From Nitrospirota bacterium (GTDB lineage: Bacteria > Nitrospirota > Thermodesulfovibrionia > Thermodesulfovibrionales > Magnetobacteriaceae), in NCBI GenBank assembly GCA_015233725.1, contig JADFXD010000029.1, positions 1 to 33,081 of the forward strand: 33,081 bases of DNA, given 5' to 3'. The notes beneath the pieces were generated by a model, which was given only the letters and a program-made list of their open reading frames with translations, was not told the DNA's origin and searched no databases. Of this stretch, positions 7,415 to 14,452 are shown piece by piece; the stretch's first letter is position 1; every line of letters begins with the position of its first letter. A program made the position numbers and the translations under genes.

Positions 7415-8026
7415 TCACTCTGCGATATAGTTGAGTGCCTTAATGACTGGCAGGTCTGCGTGGAACTCTATGATGTTTATGCAGTTGAAGTCCTGCTCGA
7501 TGCGAAATAAGTTCTCCAGCGGGACCCCGAGCAGATTGGCCAGTATGACCCTGTTGACCCCGCCATGGGCTACGATGGCAATGGCCTCGTTTGTGTGTCT
7601 GCCCAGGATATCGTAAAAGACGGGCATTGTCCGTGCGCTTACATCCAGGGTGCTCTCGCCGTCCACGGGACTAAAGGCGAGCGGGTTTTTTGCCCACTGG
7701 TCAAACTCCTGTGGGTAGCACTGCGTGACCTCCTCGAAGGTCATTCCCTCCCACCTGCCAAAGTGCCGCTCCCTCAATCCCTCAACCGTGATGGGTTTGA
7801 GGTCAAAGGGTCTGCCTACCATCTCTGCGCTGTGTATGGCGCGTGAGAGGTCAGAGCAGTAGAGGTGTTTTATGCCTTCTACTGCGTGCCTTTTTATGTA
7901 TTGGGCAGAGCGTGCTGCCTGCTTTATCCCCGCATCGGAGAGGGGGACGTCGGTGTGTCCTTTGTATCGTCTTTCGTTGTCGCCTATGGTCCTGCCATGA
8001 CGCAACAGGTATACGGTGGTAGGCAT
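7415..8026 (-). CDS. Histidine phosphatase family protein (CobC-like alpha-ribazole phosphatase candidate)
   Basis: 203 aa. The phosphoglycerate-mutase-like signature LLRHGRT has the phosphorylated H10, with a second catalytic His in IVAHGGVNR near residue 155 and the conserved CSDLSRAIHSAEM and LRERHFGRWEGMTFEEV blocks. The last of these resembles CobC (alpha-ribazole-5'-phosphate phosphatase) and general broad-range phosphatases. Cobamide genes cbiB and cobQ lie about 8-10 kb away on the same strand, giving mild support for CobC; a general phosphatase remains possible. It faces ybgC across a shared terminator. Confidence 0.85.
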   Translation of the reverse strand: MPTTVYLLRHGRTIGDNERRYKGHTDVPLSDAGIKQAARSAQYIKRHAVEGIKHLYCSDLSRAIHSAEMVGRPFDLKPITVEGLRERHFGRWEGMTFEEVTQCYPQEFDQWAKNPLAFSPVDGESTLDVSARTMPVFYDILGRHTNEAIAIVAHGGVNRVILANLLGVPLENLFRIEQDFNCINIIEFHADLPVIKALNYIAE

Positions 8027-8080
8027 TAAGTTTGTAACCCTTTTATACCTTCAATGTTGTGGCTGTCACTCGATTGAGCA

Positions 8081-10498
8081 CTATTGAATCTGCCAATCAG
8101 GGCCAACCGTGGTTACCGTGCCGTTGCTGTTTGTTATCTGAGCGCCATTCATAAGCGTGACATAGACAAGGCCGGAGTTGTTTTGCCAGAGGATGTCGCC
8201 TTTGCCGTCTCCGTTATAATCGTCGCCAAGTGGAAACATGATACTCCAGTCGGAGCCAATCTTGGTTACCTGGCCGCTGCCGCTTTGTTGTATCTGAGCG
8301 CCATTCATAAGCATCGCATAGACAACGCCGGAGCTATGGAGCCAGAGGATGTCGCTCTTGCCATCGCCGTTAAAGTCATTGACCCCTACGATCTGCCAGT
8401 CGGAGCCAACCGTGGTTACCTGGCCGCTGCCGCTTTGTTGTGGCTGAGAACCGTTCATAAGCGTTACATAGACAATGCCGGAGCTATGCCGCCAGAGGAT
8501 GTCGGCCTTGCCATCGCCATTAAAATCACCTGTTGACACAATCTGCCAATCAGAGCCAACCGTGGTTACGGTGGCGCCGCTTTTTATCTGAGAGCCATTC
8601 ATAAGCGTGATATAGACAATGCCGGAGCTGTGGCGCCAGAGGATGTCGCTCTTGCCATCGCCATCAAAATCGCCGACTCCTACAATCTGCCAGTCAGTAC
8701 CAACCGTGGTTACCTGAGCGCCGCTTGTTATCTGAGAGCCATTCATAAAAGTGATATAGACTACGCCGGAGCTATGACGCCAGAGGATATCGCTCTTGCC
8801 ATCGCCGTTAAAGTCGCCAACCGCCTCGATACTCCAGTCGGAGCCAACCGTGGTTACTTGAGAGCCACTTGTTATCTGATAACCATTCATAAACGTGATA
8901 TAGACCATGCCGGAGCTATTACGCCAGAGGATGTCGGTCTTGCCATCGCCGTTGAAGTCATAATTAACGTGCTTGCCCCCTGGTACTGGAGTTGGCGTTG
9001 GAGTCGGTATCGGGGTTGACGTTGGATTTGGCGTGAACGTTGGCGTTGGAGTCGAGGTTGGCGTGGGGGTTGAAGAGACCAGAGAGCTTACTGCCGCATC
9101 GAGCTGTATCCGTGGCTTTTTGACATTATTGCGAGTGTCGGTAACAGACACCCCAGTGTTTATGAGGGCGTTGAGGAGTTCTGTAACACTGGCAGAGGGC
9201 TTTGCCTGCTTGAGGACTGCCCAGGCGCCGGTCACGTGCGGGGTTGCCATTGAGGTGCCATCCCATGTGGCATAACCACCTCCAGGGATGGAAGAATTTA
9301 TCGATGACCCAGGGGCAAGTAGGTTGAGAAAACTGACACTGTTTGAAAAATCCGAGACCTGATCCGCACTAGTCGTCGAGCCAACGCTTACCGCTGTAGA
9401 GATACAGGCAGGGGAAGACATGCTGTCGGTGTAGCTCTCATTGCCGGAAGCAATGACGGTGGCGATCCCCACAGAACGGAGATTGTCAACGTCTGCTTTA
9501 TATGCGCTATTTTGGCTGTCGCAGTTACTATAATACTGTCCTCCCCCAAGACTCAGATTCACTGAAGTTATCTTGTATGTATCCTTTAATGCAAATACCC
9601 TTTCGAGGCCCTTCATTTGGTCTGAGTCATATGTTAATGCACAAGAAGCCTGCCCGTCACAGTCAGTGGTGCTGTCAAATCGTGAAAACACCTGGATCGC
9701 TATTATTGAGGCCTTATTGGCAACACCTGACATAGAGCCAGTATTTCGCCCTGCCGCAATGCCTGATACGTGAGTGCCGTGGTCACACTCTCCAGTTGGG
9801 CAATTACCGGCGTATGGCATTGCCGAACCAGACGACGTGGAGCTTGTTACACCGCCAGGGCATAAGGATGACACATGACTGGCCGTATTAGTACTCGAAT
9901 AACAGGCCTCTGATACTACGGCGCCTGTCAGAAAGGGATGGGTCTTATCCACACCCGTATCGAGTATGGCTACCGTGTAGCCAGTACCATCATACCCCAT
10001 TGACCAGGCCCCAGGCGCACCGATCTTGGTCATATTCCAGTTGAGGGCAGTGGCCTTGGAAAGGTGGTCCTCCTCTACACTCTCCACCTCGGTCAGTGCA
10101 AGCATGGCATCCAGGGTAGCCCTGTCAACCGTCATGGCGATATAGGGGATATACGTGTACTTGTGGGAGCTGCTGACGTTATGTTGTGCTAATTTCCCCA
10201 GCACATTGTCTTGGGCCTGTGCAATCATGTTCATGTGCGAGGCGGCCTCTTTAATGGATAACCCACCCATTGGCCGCGATGGGACATTGACCTTGGCTAT
10301 GATCCTTACCAAACCAGCCGTCTGTGCGTTAGATACCAGATGCTTATAACCACCAACCGTTGATACCTTGCTATATGGCGCAAGCGGTTCATCCGCAAAC
10401 CCCAACCCCACGGAGATTAACAACAACCACGTAAGGGCTACCATAATTCGCAATAACCCTCTGCTAATACCTAACTCTCTCTTGCTCTTTGTCTTCAT
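8081..10498 (-). CDS. Secreted subtilisin-like S8 serine protease with C-terminal FG-GAP/VCBS repeats
   Basis: 805 aa. Order: signal peptide (about 1-35, LLLISVGLGFADE), I9 inhibitor propeptide (about 62-148), S8 catalytic domain (about 165-470), a Thr/Pro linker (about 476-508), then six repeats of about 49 aa, each with a D-x-N/D-G-D-G-K-x-D-I-L-W calcium-binding motif (about 513-805). The catalytic triad is D180 (AILDTGV), H240 (CDHGTHVSG) and S416 (DGTSMATPHV), with oxyanion N353. The C-terminal repeats should fold as an FG-GAP beta-propeller and may mediate adhesion or substrate binding outside the cell. It should be exported by Sec and self-activated by propeptide cleavage. Immediately upstream on the same strand is a second copy of only the signal and propeptide. 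Confidence 0.92.
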   Translation of the reverse strand: MKTKSKRELGISRGLLRIMVALTWLLLISVGLGFADEPLAPYSKVSTVGGYKHLVSNAQTAGLVRIIAKVNVPSRPMGGLSIKEAASHMNMIAQAQDNVLGKLAQHNVSSSHKYTYIPYIAMTVDRATLDAMLALTEVESVEEDHLSKATALNWNMTKIGAPGAWSMGYDGTGYTVAILDTGVDKTHPFLTGAVVSEACYSSTNTASHVSSLCPGGVTSSTSSGSAMPYAGNCPTGECDHGTHVSGIAAGRNTGSMSGVANKASIIAIQVFSRFDSTTDCDGQASCALTYDSDQMKGLERVFALKDTYKITSVNLSLGGGQYYSNCDSQNSAYKADVDNLRSVGIATVIASGNESYTDSMSSPACISTAVSVGSTTSADQVSDFSNSVSFLNLLAPGSSINSSIPGGGYATWDGTSMATPHVTGAWAVLKQAKPSASVTELLNALINTGVSVTDTRNNVKKPRIQLDAAVSSLVSSTPTPTSTPTPTFTPNPTSTPIPTPTPTPVPGGKHVNYDFNGDGKTDILWRNSSGMVYITFMNGYQITSGSQVTTVGSDWSIEAVGDFNGDGKSDILWRHSSGVVYITFMNGSQITSGAQVTTVGTDWQIVGVGDFDGDGKSDILWRHSSGIVYITLMNGSQIKSGATVTTVGSDWQIVSTGDFNGDGKADILWRHSSGIVYVTLMNGSQPQQSGSGQVTTVGSDWQIVGVNDFNGDGKSDILWLHSSGVVYAMLMNGAQIQQSGSGQVTKIGSDWSIMFPLGDDYNGDGKGDILWQNNSGLVYVTLMNGAQITNSNGTVTTVGPDWQIQ

Positions 10499-10612
10499 TT
10501 TTTTTCTACTCCTTAATTAATAGTCTTATTGTTTTCTATCCATACACCAGCTCTGCCACTTTGATGATATACCTCTTGCGATATAATCTCAAAATCAGAA
10601 ATGGTGGGTCCT

Positions 10613-11059
10613 TCACCTGGCATTATACGGCATAGCTGAGTCCTCCTCTACGTTTTCGACATCGGGTAGCGCCAGCAGGGCATCCAGGGCAGCCCTGTCA
10701 ACCGTCATGGAGATATGGGGGATGAACTTATACTTGTATGAGTCGCTGACGTTATATCCCGATAATTTCCCCAGCACCGTCTCTTGGGCCTGTGCGATCA
10801 TATCCATCTGCAATGTGGCCTCCGACTGGGACAATTCACCCATTGGCCGGGCTGCGACGTTGACCTTGACGATGATCCTCACCGAGCCGACCCTCTTTGC
10901 CCTGGACGCCAGGCGCTCATAACCACCTTGGCTTGATACCTTGCTAGCTGGCACAGGCGAGTCATCCGCAAGCCCAAAATCCACGGAAGCAAACAAGAAC
11001 ATCAGCGTAATGACCTCCACGGCTTGCAATAGTCCCCGACTAAAACTTAACTCTCTCAT
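10613..11059 (-). CDS. Stand-alone I9 protease propeptide/inhibitor with signal peptide (paralogue or relic of the S8 protease)
   Basis: 148 aa from ATG 11059 (MRELSFSRGLLQAV), preceded by an AGGATAAAG ribosome site; a longer frame back to 11224 has no good start. A signal peptide ends around FGLADD, and residues ~45-140 match the propeptide of the downstream protease closely (shared RIIAKVNV/RIIVKVNV, RPMG, MIAQAQ, VLGKL, MTVDRA-LDA-LAL, VE-VEED). The protein stops right after VEEDSAMPYNAR, exactly where the protease domain should begin. It may be a periplasmic or secreted inhibitor/chaperone of the neighbouring protease, as known for stand-alone I9 proteins, or a truncated duplicate. The final SAMPY also occurs inside the protease (residues 225-229), hinting at an internal deletion. 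Confidence 0.65.
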   Translation of the reverse strand: MRELSFSRGLLQAVEVITLMFLFASVDFGLADDSPVPASKVSSQGGYERLASRAKRVGSVRIIVKVNVAARPMGELSQSEATLQMDMIAQAQETVLGKLSGYNVSDSYKYKFIPHISMTVDRAALDALLALPDVENVEEDSAMPYNAR

Positions 11060-11138
11060 GCTATCTTTATCCTTTTTTATCTCACTATTAAAAGTCCTGC
11101 CTGCAAACCAAACAGAGCCCACAATAACGACCTGCTCT

Positions 11139-11966
11139 TCATCTCTTAGGCATTGCCAGGGCCTCAAACTCAGCAAATTTCTTTGCAGTTTTTTTATAAG
11201 TAGCCATGTCTCTATCAAAACCAACCACTACCAATTTAAGATACAGGGCATAAACTCTGGACATAAGGAATATTCCCTCATTGTCCCCCTCAAATATCTT
11301 GAAATCATCCGTCAGTGATACGATTTTATCGCAAGCATCAAGTATCTTAGGCTTGTACTCATTGACCTTGTTGTTGTCGTTGTCTTTGGATGCCTCGAGC
11401 AAGGCAAAATAGGATGTAAACATGGTGTCAACCAGGTTGGCAAATTTGATGTCACCTTTCTTTTTGCACTCTTCGGCAAATAAGGTAGCAAACTCGGATT
11501 CAGTCTTACCAGATAGTCTGAAACCAAGCGCATCTAATGGGTCTTTCCCTCTTAAATCGAAGGCGTTTATATCGTACATGACGAGCAAGCTGCCATAGTA
11601 CAAAGACTCAAAGTTACCACTTTCTAAGAGTTCTATGGGGACATTATCAATGAAGCTTCTAGGTTTATCCGCATCCACAAGGATCGCCATAACCCAAGAG
11701 CCAGATGAAAAGAGCATAACGTCATCCTTCATTACCTTGCTCTTTTCCTTTGCCTCATTTGCCTTAGCCATTGCATTGTCAAAGTTGTTATTTAACATCT
11801 CCTCCCGTGACGCCCTTAGGATGTCAACGATCTCTGCCCGTTGCCCCTTGTAAAACCGATCATCGCCACCACCACCGCTGCGCACGGACTCCGATGCACA
11901 TGATACGCACATAAACACCATCAACGCCAACAGACCTGTAAGACTCATCACCCTCTTTGATAACAT
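11139..11966 (-). CDS. Putative lipoprotein, paralogue 1
   Basis: 275 aa, ATG 11966 after CAGGAGGGTGA. The N-terminus MLSKRVMSLTGLLALMVFMCVSC is a lipoprotein-type signal with the modified Cys at about 23, though the lipobox (MCVSC) is atypical. The mature part is helical and charged, with the conserved block FYKGQRAEIVDILRASREEM and repeated A/E/K-rich segments resembling TPR-like helices. I do not recognise the family. It shares length and architecture with the gene just upstream (12028-12852), clearly by tandem duplication. Location is probably the inner face of the outer membrane. Confidence 0.7.
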   Translation of the reverse strand: MLSKRVMSLTGLLALMVFMCVSCASESVRSGGGGDDRFYKGQRAEIVDILRASREEMLNNNFDNAMAKANEAKEKSKVMKDDVMLFSSGSWVMAILVDADKPRSFIDNVPIELLESGNFESLYYGSLLVMYDINAFDLRGKDPLDALGFRLSGKTESEFATLFAEECKKKGDIKFANLVDTMFTSYFALLEASKDNDNNKVNEYKPKILDACDKIVSLTDDFKIFEGDNEGIFLMSRVYALYLKLVVVGFDRDMATYKKTAKKFAEFEALAMPKR

Positions 11967-12027
11967 TACTCACCCTCCTGGATTGATTTATACCAAGCTA
12001 ATGCCGATATCTACAACAAGACACACC

Positions 12028-12852
12028 CTACTTTCCCTGCAATAACGAAAAGGCCCCTGCGAATCTCTTTGCAGTCATTTCATAAGCCGCCATGTCTCTA
12101 TCGGAGCCAACCACTATCAGCTTAAGGTACAAGGCCAATATCTTTAATACGGTTGACATCTCTTTATCCATCTTAGGGTTATCCGTCAAGGATACAATCT
12201 CATCAGAAGAACTGACAATCCTACGCTTGTAGTCATTGATATTGCTGCTGTCCTGGTCTATGGTACCCTTGATTAAACCTGCGTAGGACTTAAACAACGT
12301 CTCAACCAGATCGGCCAACGTGATCTCGCCACCTTTTCGGATCCCATCGGCAATCGAACTACCCTTTTCTATTAACTCCTTATCGGATAAGTGAAAACTT
12401 AATAAGGCGCCTATAAGTCGCTTGTCCTTTAGATCAAAGGCGTTTAGGTCGTACATGACAAACAGGTAATTGCGGAATAAGGTCTCAAAATCCTCGCCTT
12501 TTAAGAAATCCATAGACGAATAATCAACGGGTTTTGTCGTGTCCTTCTTTAACATAGAAATCATCGAAATCCATAAGGTTGATGAAAAACGCATGAGGTT
12601 GTCCTTCATGACCTCACCCTTTTCCCTTGCCTCGGTGGCCTTAGCCATGGCCTTGTCAAGGTTGTTATTTAACATCTCTTCCCTCGAATCCCTTAAAATA
12701 TCAATGATAGTTGCCCGCTGCCCCTTGTAAAACCGCTTCTCTGCACCACCACCATCACCATCGGTACGCACAGGCCCTGAGACACATGATACACCTATAA
12801 ACATCACCAACGTCAACAGACCTATAAGACTCTTCACTCGTTTTGACAACAT
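12028..12852 (-). CDS. Putative lipoprotein, paralogue 2
   Basis: 274 aa, ATG 12852 after AAGGAGAGAGG. The signal MLSKRVKSLIGLLTLVMFIGVSC has a lipobox-like GVSC. It aligns with paralogue 1 over its whole length: shared FYKGQRA-I-DILR-SREEMLNNN-D-AMAKA-EA, the YDLNAFDL/YDINAFDL segment, and LYLKLVVVG/LYLKLIVVGSDRDMA near the C-terminus. Function unknown. The two genes are 61 bases apart and probably co-transcribed. The gap 12853-13063 upstream holds only AT-rich sequence and repeat copy E. Confidence 0.7.
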   Translation of the reverse strand: MLSKRVKSLIGLLTLVMFIGVSCVSGPVRTDGDGGGAEKRFYKGQRATIIDILRDSREEMLNNNLDKAMAKATEAREKGEVMKDNLMRFSSTLWISMISMLKKDTTKPVDYSSMDFLKGEDFETLFRNYLFVMYDLNAFDLKDKRLIGALLSFHLSDKELIEKGSSIADGIRKGGEITLADLVETLFKSYAGLIKGTIDQDSSNINDYKRRIVSSSDEIVSLTDNPKMDKEMSTVLKILALYLKLIVVGSDRDMAAYEMTAKRFAGAFSLLQGK

Positions 12853-12983
12853 TGCCCTCTCTCCTTGTTATTTTTATTTTTAATAATAACACAATACCTT
12901 CCCATGATACAACAGCAATTCAGAGTCATTGTGTAAAGTACCACTGTGAACAAGAATTGATCTGTCCGCTCCCGACTGTCGCT

Positions 12984-13062
12984 ATAATGGGGTCAAGGGG
13001 TCCGTGACCCCTTGCAGGGGGTTCTGAAGGGGGGCGGAGCCGCACCTTTTTTTCTTTTCCTT
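12984..13062 (-). repeat. Dispersed hairpin repeat, copy E
   Basis: Contains the third hairpin as a perfect CAAGGGGTC-CGT-GACCCCTTG (12994-13014), then AGGGGGTTCTGAAGGGGGGCGGAGCCGC in two pieces and a T-rich end. It lies directly after the true stop codon of the methyltransferase gene (13064), on the same strand. The central CCAGGA hairpin is missing. Confidence 0.6.
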
Positions 13063-13063
13063 T

Positions 13064-13798
13064 TTATTTTTTTGCTACCACATCGACTGCGAAGATGCCT
13101 TCCCGTTTGGTTCTGGCATTTCTTGATTGCCTGATAATTCTTGCATCAGTAAACCCTGCCTCGGTGAATTCACCTAAGAAACTCACGGCTTCCTTTGCCC
13201 CGGCAACTCAGGAAAACCAGCCTACCAAGGTGCAGACAGAGGCTTGCTCCTTGACCTGCTCAGTGATAAGCTCGGCAGCAAATACAGTGCCTCCTGGCTT
13301 CAAAACCCTGTACATCTCGGAAAAAATCCTCTCCCTATACGGATTGAGATTAAAGATACCGTTGGCTAATATCACGTCTGCCGAATTGTCCTCAGATGGG
13401 AGGTCTTCAACATCTGAGACAATAAATTCTATGTTATCGGCGTGTATCATTTCCTTTGAGATATTTGCCTTGTCGATCATTTCCTTACTAAAATCTACGC
13501 CAACCACCTTGCCTGTTATCCCTGCCCTTGACAGTGCTATAAAGGCATCGAGTCCTCCTCCGCAGCCGATATCGTAGACGACATCGCCCTGCTCGATCTC
13601 CGCAAGAATGGAGACATTGGATACCCCCGCAAAAGACTCCACAGAGAGATATGGGACACTGTTGAGGATATCCTCAGGGTACCCCAAACTTGCCGCAAAC
13701 TTCCTGCCTACCGGAAAGGGGTGGTTATCCTGCGGACTTTCGGCTGCCTTTGAATAGGCCACCTTGACGGCTTCTTTTAGTTGATTGCCTTCTATCAT
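13064..13798 (-). CDS. ArsM/UbiE-like SAM-dependent methyltransferase, probable selenoprotein (in-frame TGA read as Sec197)
   Basis: Starting at ATG 13798, the frame meets TGA at 13208-13210 after 196 codons, then stays open in the same frame for 47 more codons to TAA at 13064. The downstream part, VAGAKEAVSFLGEFTEAGF then ARNARTKREGIFAVDVVAKK, is the normal C-terminus of this family. In arsenite methyltransferases the segment is W-x-x-C-(V/I)-(A/S)-G-A, whose Cys binds arsenic; here it reads W-F-S-TGA-V-A-G-A, so the TGA stands exactly at the catalytic Cys. Other motifs: SAM loop VVYDIGCGGGLDAF (73-86), acidic D102, SDVEDLP. A SECIS-like hairpin follows the TGA. It is divergent from an ArsR-type regulator, which supports a role in arsenic or related metalloid methylation. 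The Cys pair found early in ArsM is absent, so the substrate is uncertain. A Cys-to-stop mutation is the alternative. Confidence 0.75.
13176..13210 (-). promoter_or_regulatory. Candidate bacterial SECIS element after the in-frame TGA
   Basis: On the minus strand, 13 bases after the TGA (13208-13210), AGGAAGC (13188-13194) pairs with GUUUCUU (13176-13182) in seven base pairs, two of them G-U, closing the five-base loop CGUGA. The loop begins 20 bases after the TGA and has G in its second position, in keeping with the known bacterial rule (apical loop about 16-37 bases downstream, G among the first two loop bases). A smaller UUGCC/GGCAA stem lies in between. Folding was done by eye. Confidence 0.5.
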
Positions 13799-13847
13799 TT
13801 ATTTGGAGACCTCCGTATAGAATCATTACTATATGCTAACATTAGAA

Positions 13848-13869
13848 TATATGAATATAATTATATGAA
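13848..13869. promoter_or_regulatory. Candidate ArsR operator
   Basis: ATATGAA is directly repeated at 13849-13855 and 13863-13869 around an AT-rich palindromic centre (ATATAATTATAT), between the divergent methyltransferase and arsR genes. AT-rich repeats of this kind are typical ArsR-family targets; the assignment rests on position and composition. Confidence 0.35.
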
Positions 13870-13911
13870 AGCAAATTTCAAAAGTCAAGAAAAAATTTTT
13901 ACGGGCAGGTG

Positions 13912-13943
13912 TTGAACTATTACCGAATAACATAGTGTATAAT
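13912..13943 (+). promoter_or_regulatory. Possible arsR promoter
   Basis: A perfect TATAAT lies at 13938-13943, 29 bases before the likely ATG at 13973. The nearest -35-like box, TTGAAC (13912-13917), is 20 bases away, longer than optimal, as seen in promoters controlled by activators or by MerR-like distortion; or the -35 is simply weak. Confidence 0.35.
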
Positions 13944-13972
13944 ATAGCGTATTTAGATTTATGGGGGTAGAG

Positions 13973-14389
13973 ATGAAGAGCATTGGTCAGAAGATAGAGC
14001 TGTTGAGGGTCATTGCCCATCCTGTACGGGTGAAGATACTGGAAGAGCTTTCAAAGGGTGTTAAGTGTGTAAGCGATCTGGAGAAATTCCTTGAAGTAAG
14101 TCAGCCTAACATTTCGCAGCACCTGAGCTTGCTCCGAAATCACAGTGTTATTAATTTTTATATGGACGGGAGACTGAAGTGTTATTTCCTCGTAGACCCT
14201 ATCATCCCCGACCTGCTTGAGCTACTCAACAGGACCTATGACGAGTCGCTTCCACCCCCAAAGTGTTGCCCTGTCAAAAGCGTGGAAAAAGAGGAGGAGA
14301 AGAAGAAGGGGGCGGCTCCGCTTTCTTTGACGCTCCAGGACGCTCCTGGCCCCCTCATACCCTCCTGCAAGGGGTCACAGACCCCTTGA
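13973..14389 (+). CDS. ArsR-family metalloregulator with a repeat-derived C-terminal tail
   Basis: 138 aa from ATG 13973 (preceded by GGGGGTAGAG; an ATG at 13961 is possible but has no ribosome site). Winged-helix DNA-binding domain of ArsR type: IAHPVRVKILEEL, then GVKCVSDLEKFL with a Cys in the place of the ELCVCDL metal site, recognition helix SQPNISQHLSLLRN, and wing. A CC pair sits at KCCPVK near the end. Likely represses itself and the divergent methyltransferase, and is released by As(III) or a similar thiophilic ion. The last ~30 codons (EEEKKKGAAPLS... to the stop) are translated from a copy of the dispersed repeat, and the stop codon itself is inside that repeat's third hairpin. Confidence 0.85.
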   Translation: MKSIGQKIELLRVIAHPVRVKILEELSKGVKCVSDLEKFLEVSQPNISQHLSLLRNHSVINFYMDGRLKCYFLVDPIIPDLLELLNRTYDESLPPPKCCPVKSVEKEEEKKKGAAPLSLTLQDAPGPLIPSCKGSQTP

Positions 14390-14410
14390 CCACCCCTGTT
14401 CAAGCCAGGG
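14300..14410 (+). repeat. Dispersed hairpin repeat, copy F (full length, partly coding)
   Basis: Best-formed copy: AGAAGAAGGGGGCGGCTCCG, then hairpin II CCAGGA-CGC-TCCTGG (14335-14349), then hairpin III CAAGGGGTC-ACA-GACCCCTTG (14368-14388). The first two thirds are read in frame as the tail of the ArsR protein. The copy ends in the convergent gap before the L,D-transpeptidase stop (14453) and may serve as terminator for one or both genes. Confidence 0.7.
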
Positions 14411-14452
14411 GCAGGCTCCAATGCCTTGCTATGAGTTACTATGTTGCCTTTT

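Noticed and set aside
8084-9019. Series of regular repeats as a possible CRISPR or tandem satellite
   Set aside because: The period of about 147 bases is in frame and encodes the FG-GAP/VCBS repeats of the S8 protease.
13163-13174. Palindrome GGTGAATTCACC as the SECIS or an operator
   Set aside because: Its loop would lie about 38 bases after the TGA, at or beyond the allowed limit, and it codes for ordinary GEFT residues of the protein. The hairpin at 13176-13194 fits better.
13208-13798. Methyltransferase gene ending at the TGA at 13208
   Set aside because: This would remove the conserved C-terminus, which continues in the same frame without a shift to a normal stop at 13064. The short version is kept only as the alternative if Sec machinery is absent.
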